Shown here in pieces: positions 9,403 to 19,228 of a stretch of 64,000 nucleotides of DNA (position 1 is the first letter of the stretch; each line of letters begins with the position of its first letter). The notes under the pieces were generated by a model. The model was not told the DNA's origin. It made no database searches and saw only the letters and a list, made by a program, of their open reading frames with translations. This DNA is from an uncultured Aeriscardovia sp. (lineage in GTDB: Bacteria; Actinomycetota; Actinomycetes; Actinomycetales; Bifidobacteriaceae): NCBI GenBank assembly GCA_903789525.1, contig CAIFER010000001.1, positions 1,116,001 through 1,180,000 of the forward strand. The letters run 5' to 3'. Both the position numbers and the translations under genes were made by a program.

Positions 9403-10437
9403 ATGTCACGTCAAAATCAGTACATGTCTCATAATGCAAAGCGAGACCGTCAGCACAAGCCGGTCATCGGCTCGGGCGGCCGCCATCGCAAAGCTTTGCG
9501 CGGTCATGGGCCAACTCCGAAGGCAGAAGACCGCGTTTATCACAAGGCATATCGCGAGAAAATCGCCCGCGAAAAGAGAGATGCTGCCAATCCTCGACTT
9601 GCAGCGTACAGGCGAGCTGATCGGCAGATCCGCCGATCTGATGAGATCGTCGTCGGGCGCAATGCTGTCCTCGAAGCATTACGCGCACATGTTCCGGCTT
9701 CGACCGTGTACATCGCCTCGCACATCGAGCAGGACGACCGCACGCGCGATATCATTCGCATCGCCGGCGCTGAGGGCTTGCAGATTATGGAAGCCGATCG
9801 TTTCGAAATCGATCGCATCGCCCGCGCCCGCAATCACCAGGGCGTCGTGCTTAAAACGTCTCCGTACCAGTACGCAGACCTCGACCAGCTCGTTGCGAAA
9901 GCGGCCAATGAGCAGAAAGCGACCGGGCGAATTCCACTCTTCGTTGCACTCGATGGCGTCACGGATCCGCAAAACCTCGGCGCTGTCATCCGCTCGGCAG
10001 CTGCGTTTAATGCGACTGGCATTATTTTGCCAGAACGCCGATCTGCCTCGGTGAATGCCGCTGCGTGGAAGGTGTCTGCAGGCCAAGCAGCCAAACTGCC
10101 GGTGAGCAAAGTCGTCAACCTCAATCGCACGATCGACGAACTCAAACAGCAGAACTACTACGTTGTTGGGCTCGACGGCGGTGGTTCGGCAGAAGTCGGA
10201 TCGACCGGGTTTGAGTCCGATCCACTGGTCGTCGTCCTTGGCTCCGAAGGCTCCGGGCTCAACCATCTGACACGCGAAAAGTGCGATGTCATCGCTGGAA
10301 TTCCGATTTCTCCAGCCGTCGAATCGCTCAATGCGGCGACCGCTGCTGGAATTTCACTGTATGCAGTTGACCAGGCACGGCACCGGGCAGGTCATCACAC
10401 CGGTACAGAATTCGGAGCTGCGCATCAAGCTGACTGA
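9403..10437 (+). CDS. rlmB: 23S rRNA (guanosine-2'-O)-methyltransferase RlmB (SpoU/TrmH family)
   Basis: VVGRNAVLEALRA, LDGVTDPQNLGAVIRSAAAF, VVLGSEGSGLNHL, IPISPAVESLNAATAAGISLY. Confidence 0.9.
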   Translation: MSRQNQYMSHNAKRDRQHKPVIGSGGRHRKALRGHGPTPKAEDRVYHKAYREKIAREKRDAANPRLAAYRRADRQIRRSDEIVVGRNAVLEALRAHVPASTVYIASHIEQDDRTRDIIRIAGAEGLQIMEADRFEIDRIARARNHQGVVLKTSPYQYADLDQLVAKAANEQKATGRIPLFVALDGVTDPQNLGAVIRSAAAFNATGIILPERRSASVNAAAWKVSAGQAAKLPVSKVVNLNRTIDELKQQNYYVVGLDGGGSAEVGSTGFESDPLVVVLGSEGSGLNHLTREKCDVIAGIPISPAVESLNAATAAGISLYAVDQARHRAGHHTGTEFGAAHQAD

Positions 10438-10485
10438 TCGGCTCACAACACTGACCAGCCGCAACAGACGAATGCACGAGATACA

Positions 10486-10541
10486 AAAAAGGCGCCTGCA
10501 CCTGACTGCTCACATGCAGTTGTGGTGCGGACGCCTTTTAT
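10486..10541. terminator. Bidirectional hairpin terminator between rlmB and the aldo/keto reductase
   Basis: aaaaaggcgcctgcacctgactgctcacatgcagttgtggtgcggacgcctttta between convergent genes. Confidence 0.7.
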
Positions 10542-10561
10542 TAGCTTTGTGAGATCTTCAC

Positions 10562-11431
10562 TCACCAGTTCCACAGCGAACGACGACGATCGAGCGCAAC
10601 AATTGCCTTCCGATCTTCATCATCCAGCTCAAATTCTGGGCGGAAGAGATCGATGTTTTCACGCATACGGTCAACGTGCACGGTCTTCGGAATCACAATG
10701 ATTCCGCGGTCAACGAGGTAACGCAGCATGACCTGAGCCGTTGTCATTCCGTGCTTTTGCCCGATCTTCTTCAGCGTTGGATTGTTGAAGACGTCATGCT
10801 CGCCTTCCGCAAATGGCGACCATGCCTCGAGCTTCGTACCGTGCTTCTCCAAGACCGGCTGGAAGTCCCGCTGCTGACGGAACACATGCGTTTCGTTCTG
10901 ATCGAGCGCTGGCACAACCGAGCACTTGTCGAGAATTTCCTGATAATCCGAACCGTAGAAGCTGCTCAGACCGATCGCTTTGACTGTGCCGTTCTTACGC
11001 GCATTCTCGAGTGCACGATACGTTTCGACGTTGGCGCCGCCCGGCCAGTGGATGATCATGAGATCGATCGGCCCACAATTCAGTGCCTCATACGACTCCT
11101 GAATCCGCTGTGCTGCGCTCTGATAGCTGCTCTGCGGCGGAAGTTTCGTCGTCACGAAGATTTGATCGCGCGGAATGCCGAGGCTTTGGCCTGCTTCACG
11201 AACAGCCTGTCCAACTTCGCGCTCGTTGCGATAGTACTCAGCAGTGTCAATGAGCCGGTATCCGACTTTGAGCGCCTCGAGAACCGCTTGCTTTGTCTGT
11301 GCAGGCGGAATCTGATAGACACCAAAACCAACCATCGGGATCTTTGCACCACTGTTGAGAGTGGTGTATTGCATTGGAACTGGGCTCGGTTCGCCTGCCA
11401 GCCCAGTCGTATTATCAACAGAATTGCTCAT
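10562..11431 (-). CDS. Aldo/keto reductase
   Basis: TLNSGAKIPMVGFGVYQIP, LIDTAEYYRNEREVGQAVRE, DLMIIHWPG, VIPKTVHVDRMREN. Confidence 0.9.
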   Translation of the reverse strand: MSNSVDNTTGLAGEPSPVPMQYTTLNSGAKIPMVGFGVYQIPPAQTKQAVLEALKVGYRLIDTAEYYRNEREVGQAVREAGQSLGIPRDQIFVTTKLPPQSSYQSAAQRIQESYEALNCGPIDLMIIHWPGGANVETYRALENARKNGTVKAIGLSSFYGSDYQEILDKCSVVPALDQNETHVFRQQRDFQPVLEKHGTKLEAWSPFAEGEHDVFNNPTLKKIGQKHGMTTAQVMLRYLVDRGIIVIPKTVHVDRMRENIDLFRPEFELDDEDRKAIVALDRRRSLWNW

Positions 11432-11503
11432 ATCTTTATTTTCCCACCCGTAATGCTTGCTATGAGTGGGAAGAGGACTAATTCCTCTGAACGCGCAAAC
11501 CTG

Positions 11504-11536
11504 CTTCTTCTAGCCTTCCTCTAGCGTTCTTCTAGC
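11504..11536. repeat. 3 x 11-bp tandem repeat (cttcttctagc / cttcctctagc / gttcttctagc)
   Basis: Direct reading; overlaps the stop codon of the downstream-reading DUF4032 gene. Confidence 0.7.
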
Positions 11537-12962
11537 TTTCGTTACCTTCGCCGTCGGCCTGATGAGCGTCCTTGCTGTCACTAGTGCTGCTATTACCGCT
11601 GTCGGCACTCTCGTCATCCATCACACCTGCATCAGCTTCAGCGTTGATGTCTTCGAGTGCCTTCGTGTCGAGCTTCGTCTTCGGCAGTTCGTTCTTCACA
11701 TAATCGGCCGTCGCTACCGGCATCGGGACATCATGGCTCACATGCTCAGCCATAAACCAGCGGTGCGTCAGCACATCATGGAAGAACTGCGCTGGTTCGA
11801 CTGTTGACTGATACTCTGGCGGAATCATGCGGATCGTCGGCTCGTACACCTCGCGCATCCAGTCCGTTGCCACCACTTCTTCGTCATCCGCATCACGCCA
11901 CGTCGATGCACGGAACTGCTCGAGATCGTTGAGAAGACGGCGCGCCTGGTTTTCCTGCACGTCCAAACCAGTCAGACGAAGCAGTTTGCGCCGCGAATAA
12001 CCAGCATCCACCACCATCGGTCGAATCGCGATCTGATGGCCGCCGTCGACTGTGTTCACATTCATCTCGCTGACATCAAATCCGAGCTTATTGAGCTCAG
12101 AGACACGCTTTTCAATGCGCCACATCTCGTTCGGCTTGAAGCGTTCGACACCTGTCAGCGTCTTCCACAGCATGTTGTACCGTTCGACGAGCCGATTGCC
12201 GATCTCAACCTCATCAACATTGCTCGGCAACAAATTACCGGAACTCAAATCCATCAACTCGCCGATAATGTTCGTCCGAGCCAAATCGACGTCGTAATTG
12301 CGTTGACCATCGGTCAACTTCGGGTAAATACTGCCGGTCTCAGCGTCAACGAGGAATGCCCCAAACGCATCTGCATCACGGCGGAACAAGACGTTTGACA
12401 GCGACACATCGCCCCAATAAAAACCGATCAAATGCAGACGAACGAGCAAAATCGCGAGCGCATCGATCAGTTTTTGCGCGGTCTCCAGCTGCACATTGCG
12501 TGCGAAAAGAGCACGGTATGGGAGCGAATATTGCAAATGACGGGTGATGAGAATGGCTTCGAGCGGGGATCCATACTGATCCGTGCGACCGGTCACCACA
12601 CCGATAGGTGCCACGCACGGGATATCGAGCTTTTGCAACTGACGGAGGATCTCATACTCGTGCTCCGCAGCCGCACGCGGAATCTCCTTCATAGCATCGA
12701 TTTCGTGACCAACCTGCACGAAGCGGACGATGTGCCGCGAAATACCACGCGGAAGATTGACGAGCAAATGGCCTGGCCACTGCGAAAGCGGCTTGTCCCA
12801 CGGAAGAGTGAAAAGATGTGGGTCTGTTGTTGCCGCGGTGATATGCAGCTGCTTGTCATCCGGACGCTTCTTCTGATCGTTCGACTCTGCATCCACCTCT
12901 GCCTTGATCGATGTCGCCTGCGCAATGCGGGGATCTGGAGAAACAGAGACCATCGCGCTCAT
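11532..12962 (-). CDS. DUF4032 / kinase-like protein
   Basis: 476 aa; kinase-fold-like GFYWGDVSLSNVLFRRDADAFGAFLVDAETGSIYP, typical of the actinobacterial DUF4032 family. Confidence 0.7.
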   Translation of the reverse strand: MSAMVSVSPDPRIAQATSIKAEVDAESNDQKKRPDDKQLHITAATTDPHLFTLPWDKPLSQWPGHLLVNLPRGISRHIVRFVQVGHEIDAMKEIPRAAAEHEYEILRQLQKLDIPCVAPIGVVTGRTDQYGSPLEAILITRHLQYSLPYRALFARNVQLETAQKLIDALAILLVRLHLIGFYWGDVSLSNVLFRRDADAFGAFLVDAETGSIYPKLTDGQRNYDVDLARTNIIGELMDLSSGNLLPSNVDEVEIGNRLVERYNMLWKTLTGVERFKPNEMWRIEKRVSELNKLGFDVSEMNVNTVDGGHQIAIRPMVVDAGYSRRKLLRLTGLDVQENQARRLLNDLEQFRASTWRDADDEEVVATDWMREVYEPTIRMIPPEYQSTVEPAQFFHDVLTHRWFMAEHVSHDVPMPVATADYVKNELPKTKLDTKALEDINAEADAGVMDDESADSGNSSTSDSKDAHQADGEGNES

Positions 12963-13074
12963 CCTTTCAACTCAACACGTTTCACGCCGTCTCGTAACAT
13001 TTCACAATGCTTAGCTTCACACGCTTCAGCACGCTTCGTGATTTCTTCTTCCACAATACGTGCTCAAGAATATA

Positions 13075-13112
13075 AAAAGCCGGACCGCGGCTCGCTGCCG
13101 CAGATCCGGCTT
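13075..13112 (-). terminator. Rho-independent terminator after the sugar ABC ATPase
   Basis: aaaaagccggaccgcggctcgctgccgcagatccggctt; minus-strand stem followed by T-run. Confidence 0.7.
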
Positions 13113-13139
13113 CACACTTCACAACCTCATCAACAAGTC

Positions 13140-14291
13140 TCAGTCATTGAGACGAAGACCAGTTGCCGGGGAGAACAGATGCATGTGCTCCTGCTCGATG
13201 TGAATCTTGACGGTGTCACCGACGTTCGGGAGCTCGGACGGATTCACACGAATCGTGGTCATCTTGTTCTGATCGGACATCGTGGCTGCCGTTGCGGTGC
13301 CAGAGTCCTTGACTGCATCGTTGTCGACGATATCGCCGTAGATGTAGCCATCAGAGCCCAGATCCTCGGTGTTACGAACATAGAGGCTGAAGGCATCTGG
13401 ATCAGAAGCAGAAGCAAGCGTTGCATGCTCAGGACGGAAGCCGAAGATGATACGGCCCTTATCAGCATCCTTCAGCTTGGCAACAGCATCAGCTGGCAGA
13501 GTGACGGAATCAGTTCCGATCTTTGCCTTGCCGTTCTCGACTGGATATGTGCCGAGGTTCATGGACGGAGAGCCGATGAAGCCTGCGACGAAGACATTAT
13601 CTGGATGCTCATACAGATGCGTTGGAGCACCGACCTGCTGCAGAACACCAAGGTTGATGACTGCAATACGATCGCCCATCGTCAGAGCCTCAGTCTGATC
13701 GTGGGTGACGTACAGAGTGGTGACACCGAGCTGACGCTGCAGCGTTGCGATCTGCGTACGGGTCTGAACACGGAGCTTTGCATCGAGGTTTGACAGCGGC
13801 TCATCCATGAGGAAGACCTTTGGCTGACGAACGATTGCACGGCCCATGGCGACACGCTGACGCTGACCACCGGAAAGTGCACGTGGCTTGCGATCGAGGA
13901 ATGGAGTCAAATCCAAGATCTCTGCTGCACGCTCAACCTTCTTGCGAATCGTGGCCTTGTCCTCGCCTGCAATCTTCAGAGCGAAGCCCATGTTCTCCGC
14001 AACGGTCATGTGCGGATACAGAGCGTAGTTCTGGAAGACCATTGCGATATCGCGGTCCTTCGGCTGAACTGTCGTGACATCCTTGTCACCAATGAAAACG
14101 CGACCCTTATTAACTTCCTCAAGACCTGCGAGCATGCGGAGCGTCGTTGACTTGCCGCAGCCAGATGGACCGACGAGAACCATGAACTCGCCATCTTTGA
14201 TCGAGAGGTTCAAATCACTGACTGATGGTTCAGTATTGCCCGGGTAAATGCGGGTGCAGTGATCATACTTAACTGATGCCATATTGGCCAA
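13140..14291 (-). CDS. Carbohydrate ABC transporter ATP-binding protein (MsmK/UgpC/MalK-like)
   Basis: VGPSGCGKSTTLRMLAGLE, LSGGQRQRVAMGRAIVRQPKVFLMDEPLSNLDAKLR, MalK-like C-terminal regulatory domain. Confidence 0.92.
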   Translation of the reverse strand: MANMASVKYDHCTRIYPGNTEPSVSDLNLSIKDGEFMVLVGPSGCGKSTTLRMLAGLEEVNKGRVFIGDKDVTTVQPKDRDIAMVFQNYALYPHMTVAENMGFALKIAGEDKATIRKKVERAAEILDLTPFLDRKPRALSGGQRQRVAMGRAIVRQPKVFLMDEPLSNLDAKLRVQTRTQIATLQRQLGVTTLYVTHDQTEALTMGDRIAVINLGVLQQVGAPTHLYEHPDNVFVAGFIGSPSMNLGTYPVENGKAKIGTDSVTLPADAVAKLKDADKGRIIFGFRPEHATLASASDPDAFSLYVRNTEDLGSDGYIYGDIVDNDAVKDSGTATAATMSDQNKMTTIRVNPSELPNVGDTVKIHIEQEHMHLFSPATGLRLND

Positions 14292-14480
14292 TCCTTTCCC
14301 GGCAGGTACGTGCCGGACGATCCTTTGAAAAGGTTTTTGACTGTTTTTAATGACCCTCCGAAGATTTCACGACCGCGACTGACGACCACGAGACTCTCCC
14401 TTGAGCCGGTTTTATCTTACCACGCATCGATTAATATTCAATTCATATTCACGTGCGACTCGCGATATAGTTCACGTGTG

Positions 14481-15779
14481 ATGTTCTCTCGAAATGCGAC
14501 TTCTTCATCAGCCAATTTTGTGCCCGTCATCTTCGGACCAGACGTGCTGGGGTACTCGTATGCCCGCCAATTCTGGGACTCCTATCACGTGCGCTCAATC
14601 GTGGTAGGCACTGCCAACGTCAAGTTCACCAGTACGAGCAGCTTGACCGATTACCGCATTTTCCCAGACACGACTGAAAAAGGCATGCTCGACTACCTCG
14701 AAAATGATCTGATCCCCGAATGCCGTAAAGCCGGCAAAAAAGTCGTTCTCGGCAGCAGCGGCGACTGGTACGCGTCTTTATTCAGCCGCAACAAGCAACG
14801 CCTCGAAGAGCTCGGCTGCGCAGTCCAATACATTGACTACTCGCTCTTTTCGCGCATCACGAGCAAGGAAAAGTTCTACGCGCTGTGCCAAAAACTCGGT
14901 ATCCCATATCCAAAGACGTGGCTGTTCCAGTGCAGTGACGATCTGCCCGAGGTCGAAGGCCTGCCAACGATTACAGACGACGTGATCGAGAGCCAAACGT
15001 ACCCCATGATCGCTAAACCATCTGATTCCGCGCGTTGGCATTGGTCAAACGTCCCGAATAAGGAAAAGGTGTATATCGTCCCGTCGGCGAAAGCGATGAA
15101 AGCGCTCCTCGCTCAAGTTCACGCGTCGTCATTCAACCGATACTTGCTCATCCAGCAGATGCTCTCCCCTGTTGACACGTCGTTGCACTCGGTGACGGTC
15201 TTCTGCCGTCATGGAAAAGTCGTCATGGGATGCGTCGGACACGTGCTCGTCCAAGATCATTCCCCGCTCGCGCTCGGCAATCCGCTCGTCATCATGGGCG
15301 AAAAGCGACCAGACCTGCTGAAATGGGCCGCACAATTCTGCCAGACCGTGGGATACGAGGGTTATGGCAACTTCGACGTCATGGATGATGAGCAGGGCAA
15401 CCCACACTTCCTCGAAATCAACGCACGACCAGGCCGCAACACGTATTACGTCTCACTCGCCGGCTGCCCATTCGTCGTCCCGATTGTGGACACCTTCGTC
15501 AATGGCCGCGATGTCACTGAAAGCTTGACTGCACAGCAAAAGGCCGCCGACAACAAGTTCCTCTTCTCGATCTTGCCGAAGGGCGTTGTGCGTAAACAAA
15601 TCGCGGATCCAGCGTTGCGCGACCAGGCGATGGAACTCTTCGCTGAGGGGAAGGCTGTCTCGCCGCTCATCAACCCAGAAGACAACTGGCATCAGCGACT
15701 GTACGCGCTCGCCAATCGCGAGAATTATCGCCGTAAGTTCGCGCAGCTGCGACGGGCACAAGCGAGTTCTCGCAAATGA
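14481..15779 (+). CDS. ATP-grasp protein (carboxylate-amine ligase-like)
   Basis: YPMIAKPSDSARWHW..., NFDVMDDEQGNPHFLEINARPGRNTYY. Listed ORF starts at 14310; MFSRN at 14481 is more plausible. Confidence 0.75.
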   Translation: MFSRNATSSSANFVPVIFGPDVLGYSYARQFWDSYHVRSIVVGTANVKFTSTSSLTDYRIFPDTTEKGMLDYLENDLIPECRKAGKKVVLGSSGDWYASLFSRNKQRLEELGCAVQYIDYSLFSRITSKEKFYALCQKLGIPYPKTWLFQCSDDLPEVEGLPTITDDVIESQTYPMIAKPSDSARWHWSNVPNKEKVYIVPSAKAMKALLAQVHASSFNRYLLIQQMLSPVDTSLHSVTVFCRHGKVVMGCVGHVLVQDHSPLALGNPLVIMGEKRPDLLKWAAQFCQTVGYEGYGNFDVMDDEQGNPHFLEINARPGRNTYYVSLAGCPFVVPIVDTFVNGRDVTESLTAQQKAADNKFLFSILPKGVVRKQIADPALRDQAMELFAEGKAVSPLINPEDNWHQRLYALANRENYRRKFAQLRRAQASSRK

Positions 15780-16663
15780 ATACTGAAAATCCTGACCCCA
15801 CCGACCTCGAAGACAGCCAGTACGAGCTGCAGCCGGGGCAAACGATCGGCTCATACCAACTTATTTCGCACCTTGGCGGCGGATCGATGGGCACAGTCTG
15901 GACGGTTCGCAATAGTCAAGGTCAGCTCTATGCGATGAAGATCCTGCGCACGTCGCTACCCGATGACCATACGGATCAGCGCGCAGAACGAGTGGCTCGC
16001 GAGCGCTTCCGGCGCGAAGGGGTGGCGCTGAGCCGCATTCGCCATCCAGGCGTGGCGTCGATCGTGGATATGGAACTCGACGAGCCGATCGCGTTTATCG
16101 TGACGGAGCTCATTGACGGCGATAATTTGCGCGATGACGTGCAGGACAATGGCGCGTACGTCGGCGATGACCTCGCGCTCTTGACGGAAAAGCTCATCAG
16201 CGCAGTGCAGGCGGTACATGCGGCAGGCATTATTCACCGCGATATCAAGCCCACCAACGTGATGGTGTCGGCGACCGGTCCGGTCCTCGTCGATTTCGGA
16301 ATTGCGATGGGCGCCGGTGATTCGCACGTCACTCGCACAGGCTTGGTGATGGGCACGCCTGGTTTTATTGCCCCAGAAGTCATTGAAGGTGCTGAATCGG
16401 ATGCTGAGACGGATTGGTGGTCGCTGACGTCGGTTCTGGCGTTTGCAGCGACCGGTCGGCCTGTCTTTGGGTCTAAACCGATCATGGCTGTGCTGGAACG
16501 TGAGGCAGCTGGGAACGCAGATCTCCACGGTCTCCCACCTCGCACGCGTGCTGCTTTTATGACGTGTCTTGCTCCAGACCGCGCACATCGCGCCACGATT
16601 GGTTCGCTGCTCGCCGCTATCCAACAGGACGCACTCGATCGGCAGACAGGCAGAACCGCATGA
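15776..16663 (+). CDS. Soluble serine/threonine protein kinase
   Basis: LGGGSMGTVW glycine loop, AMKIL, HRDIKPTNVMV, VDFGIAMG, APE motif; starts within the previous stop (ATGA). Confidence 0.9.
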   Translation: MNTENPDPTDLEDSQYELQPGQTIGSYQLISHLGGGSMGTVWTVRNSQGQLYAMKILRTSLPDDHTDQRAERVARERFRREGVALSRIRHPGVASIVDMELDEPIAFIVTELIDGDNLRDDVQDNGAYVGDDLALLTEKLISAVQAVHAAGIIHRDIKPTNVMVSATGPVLVDFGIAMGAGDSHVTRTGLVMGTPGFIAPEVIEGAESDAETDWWSLTSVLAFAATGRPVFGSKPIMAVLEREAAGNADLHGLPPRTRAAFMTCLAPDRAHRATIGSLLAAIQQDALDRQTGRTA

Positions 16664-17985
16664 CACAGCCTTTGCAACCACGGCAACCCGAGCGATCTCG
16701 GCAACCTCAAACGCAGTATTCGCAGGGGACAATCCCTCTCCCGACCGCACAAACACGCAGTTTGCGGCGCTTCTGGAAGCATGATCCTGCCGACGACCAG
16801 GCAGTCGCACAGGCGGAGGAAGCACAAACACAGTTGCTTCCGCAACGACTACAACAACCATTACAACCACAACAATCTGCACAGTCACGGCCTCCATATC
16901 CTCCTCGCGCAATGGCCGAATCGGGCGAATCTACCGAAAATACGAGGATTGAAAACACTGGAACTAGTACCGAAACTGCTAGAGCTACGAGAACTGTCGA
17001 AAATCCTGCAATACCTGAAACCGTCCCTCTGCCGGCACACCAACTGCACCAGCCACATTTGCAACAGCAGCCGCAGCCGTACCCACATCGCGTTCAAAGC
17101 ATTCCTCGCGAGCCGATCAACGATTCAGTGCCGCTCTACGACACCCCCGAACCAGAGCCGGGAGAAGGTGGTCCTGAACCCGGCGACTCTGAACCGGGCG
17201 AACTAAGACCGGGCGAACTAGGGCCAGGTGAGCCAATCCCACCGATACCGCAATGGGATCACACGCGTGGAGCCGGTCTTGTCTGGGTGCTGGGAGTGGC
17301 ACTGGCGCTCATGGGTGCTCGAACGCCATTGTGGACACTTGTTGTTGCGCTCGTAATCGTGTGGTGCGTGACAGCGCGTGGTCATGCAATTATTGCCGAG
17401 CATCGTCGCATGTTCGAACGCGGGGGATTTGCCGTGCGCTCGGATAGAGCAAAAATGGCGCTGCTCACCCCATGGTATTTGCTGCAATCGTTGCCACGCG
17501 TCCTCGGAGCCGCCCTCCTCTGGTTTGTTCTCGCCACAGCGGTCAACCTCACGATGACGCTCGCTCTCGGCGCTCCCCACGCGCAAACGAGTCTCCATAT
17601 CTTGAACTGGACTCTCACACTCCCCTTACTCTCCGGAGCTCCGCAATCACTCGCCTCACTGGTATGGGGAATCACAACAGGTGGCTGGTGGCTCCTCGTG
17701 GCACTGTGCGGAAAAGTCACATCTGCGCGATCGGCAGGATTCCAGTCTGCACAAGGCTCAATCCGCAACGGATGGGCGAAAATGCGTCGACGAAGGGGAA
17801 CAGCAACAGGTGTCTTTCTCATCATCGCAACGGCCGCACTGCTCCTCATCGGCATTGGCAGCTTCTTTGTGATCCCTACAACGGACTGGTCTCCGCTACC
17901 CCTGACGATGTCATTGCAAGACAATCACGAGCCAATTATCAGCTTTACCCCCAGCACTCAGCAGCCAACGGATCAGGCAGAATAA
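16660..17985 (+). CDS. Membrane protein with a Q/P-rich cytoplasmic N-terminus
   Basis: Starts at an ATGA overlap with the kinase; PGE-repeat segment (PEPGEGGPEPGDSEPGELRPGELGPGEP) then several TM helices. Confidence 0.65.
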   Translation: MTQPLQPRQPERSRQPQTQYSQGTIPLPTAQTRSLRRFWKHDPADDQAVAQAEEAQTQLLPQRLQQPLQPQQSAQSRPPYPPRAMAESGESTENTRIENTGTSTETARATRTVENPAIPETVPLPAHQLHQPHLQQQPQPYPHRVQSIPREPINDSVPLYDTPEPEPGEGGPEPGDSEPGELRPGELGPGEPIPPIPQWDHTRGAGLVWVLGVALALMGARTPLWTLVVALVIVWCVTARGHAIIAEHRRMFERGGFAVRSDRAKMALLTPWYLLQSLPRVLGAALLWFVLATAVNLTMTLALGAPHAQTSLHILNWTLTLPLLSGAPQSLASLVWGITTGGWWLLVALCGKVTSARSAGFQSAQGSIRNGWAKMRRRRGTATGVFLIIATAALLLIGIGSFFVIPTTDWSPLPLTMSLQDNHEPIISFTPSTQQPTDQAE

Positions 17986-18129
17986 CAGGAGCAGGGGCAG
18001 AGGCAAAAACGTATGCTCCCAGCTTTCTTTCACCCGTCTTTCGTATGATTTCGTACAGAACAATTTCTGATTCGCTCATCGGCCATCACGCTTGTCGCGC
18101 ATGTGCTGCACGCACAGGAAGGATCTTTT

Positions 18130-19053
18130 ATGGCATTGAGTCACGTTGAGGAACTGCGTCAGCATGCGGAAGAAGAGCATCGCCAACAGCAGACAGCTCA
18201 CGATTTGCGCAACCAGAGGATTATCGGCATCATCGTTGTTCTCGTCCTCCTCATTGCACTTGGCCTCATCGGATTCTTCGTGTGGAAGAGCAACCAACCG
18301 AAGCCGAAACTGACCGCCCCACAAGCCAAAGCAGCTGTCGAAAAAGTGGAGCCAAAGCCGACGCTCGCAACGTCAAATGGCGGATTCGTGATCTCAAAGA
18401 ACGGCGTCGGCAAGCCGATCGCAGGCGTTCCAACGGTGCAAACGTACATGGACTTCATGTGCCCGGCATGCGGAATGTTCGAGAGGCAGATGGGACCTAC
18501 GTGGCAGAAGCTCGTTGACGCCGGTCAAATCAACCTGGAGATGCACCCCAACGCCTTCCTCGACGCCAGCTCATCCGACCAGTATTCGACGCGCGCAACG
18601 TCAGCAATCGTCTACGTGGCTCAGCATGCGCCTTCACACCTCCTCACCAGCTTCATGGCCATGTATGAGCAGAATTTCCAGCCGCAAGAAGGGCCAAACT
18701 ACCAGTCCATCTCCAACAAGAAGATCGCTCAACAGCTCGAAAAAGCGGGCGTTCCTCACGATGTTGCGCAAAGCGCTATCAAAGGCACCTACACGAAGTG
18801 GGTCACGGCTATGGCCGCGTACACTGCTCGTCGTCCTGAACTGCAACACCAGTCTGGCGAATTTAAGGGAGAAATGACGACCCCGACCATTCTCATCAAT
18901 GGTCATTACTGGGATATGAGTGCGTTGCCACAAAATGTGTCGCAACAGCAAGCGGTTATTCAAGCACTGGGATTGACGGAAAATCAGGTCGGCAATCCGC
19001 ATGCTCACGCATCGATTGGCGCCCACGGAGCTCCGGTTTTTCCACAGAAATAG
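18130..19053 (+). CDS. DsbA-like / thioredoxin-fold secreted protein
   Basis: TM anchor IIGIIVVLVLLIALGLIGFFVW; CPAC active site in MDFMCPACGMFERQ; TPTILING cis-Pro region. Confidence 0.85.
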   Translation: MALSHVEELRQHAEEEHRQQQTAHDLRNQRIIGIIVVLVLLIALGLIGFFVWKSNQPKPKLTAPQAKAAVEKVEPKPTLATSNGGFVISKNGVGKPIAGVPTVQTYMDFMCPACGMFERQMGPTWQKLVDAGQINLEMHPNAFLDASSSDQYSTRATSAIVYVAQHAPSHLLTSFMAMYEQNFQPQEGPNYQSISNKKIAQQLEKAGVPHDVAQSAIKGTYTKWVTAMAAYTARRPELQHQSGEFKGEMTTPTILINGHYWDMSALPQNVSQQQAVIQALGLTENQVGNPHAHASIGAHGAPVFPQK

Positions 19054-19124
19054 CGCACAGAAATGCACCTTATGAGAGCGATGACTAGTTTTGCGTCACA
19101 CCCTCCGGTACAATAAGGTGCGTT

Positions 19125-19198
19125 GCCTCCTTAGCTCAGTTGGCTAGAGCGTCTCTCTTGTAAAGAGAAGGTCGACAGTTCGAACCTGCCAGGAGGCT
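19125..19198 (+). tRNA. tRNA-Thr (anticodon TGT)
   Basis: GCCTCCT ... AGGAGGC acceptor, anticodon stem TCTCT-CTTGTAA-AGAGA, T-arm GTTCGAA(C). Confidence 0.92.
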
Positions 19199-19228
19199 CT
19201 TATTTCGGGTTTTGTTTTCTCCCTTCCA

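Noticed and set aside
12432-13793. 453-aa plus-strand ORF spanning two genes
   Set aside because: Fully antisense to the DUF4032 and ABC ATPase genes, which have clear motifs; no coherent domain; spans their intergenic terminator.
15956-16912. 318-aa minus-strand ORF
   Set aside because: Antisense to the kinase gene with low-complexity V/C-rich start; not credible.
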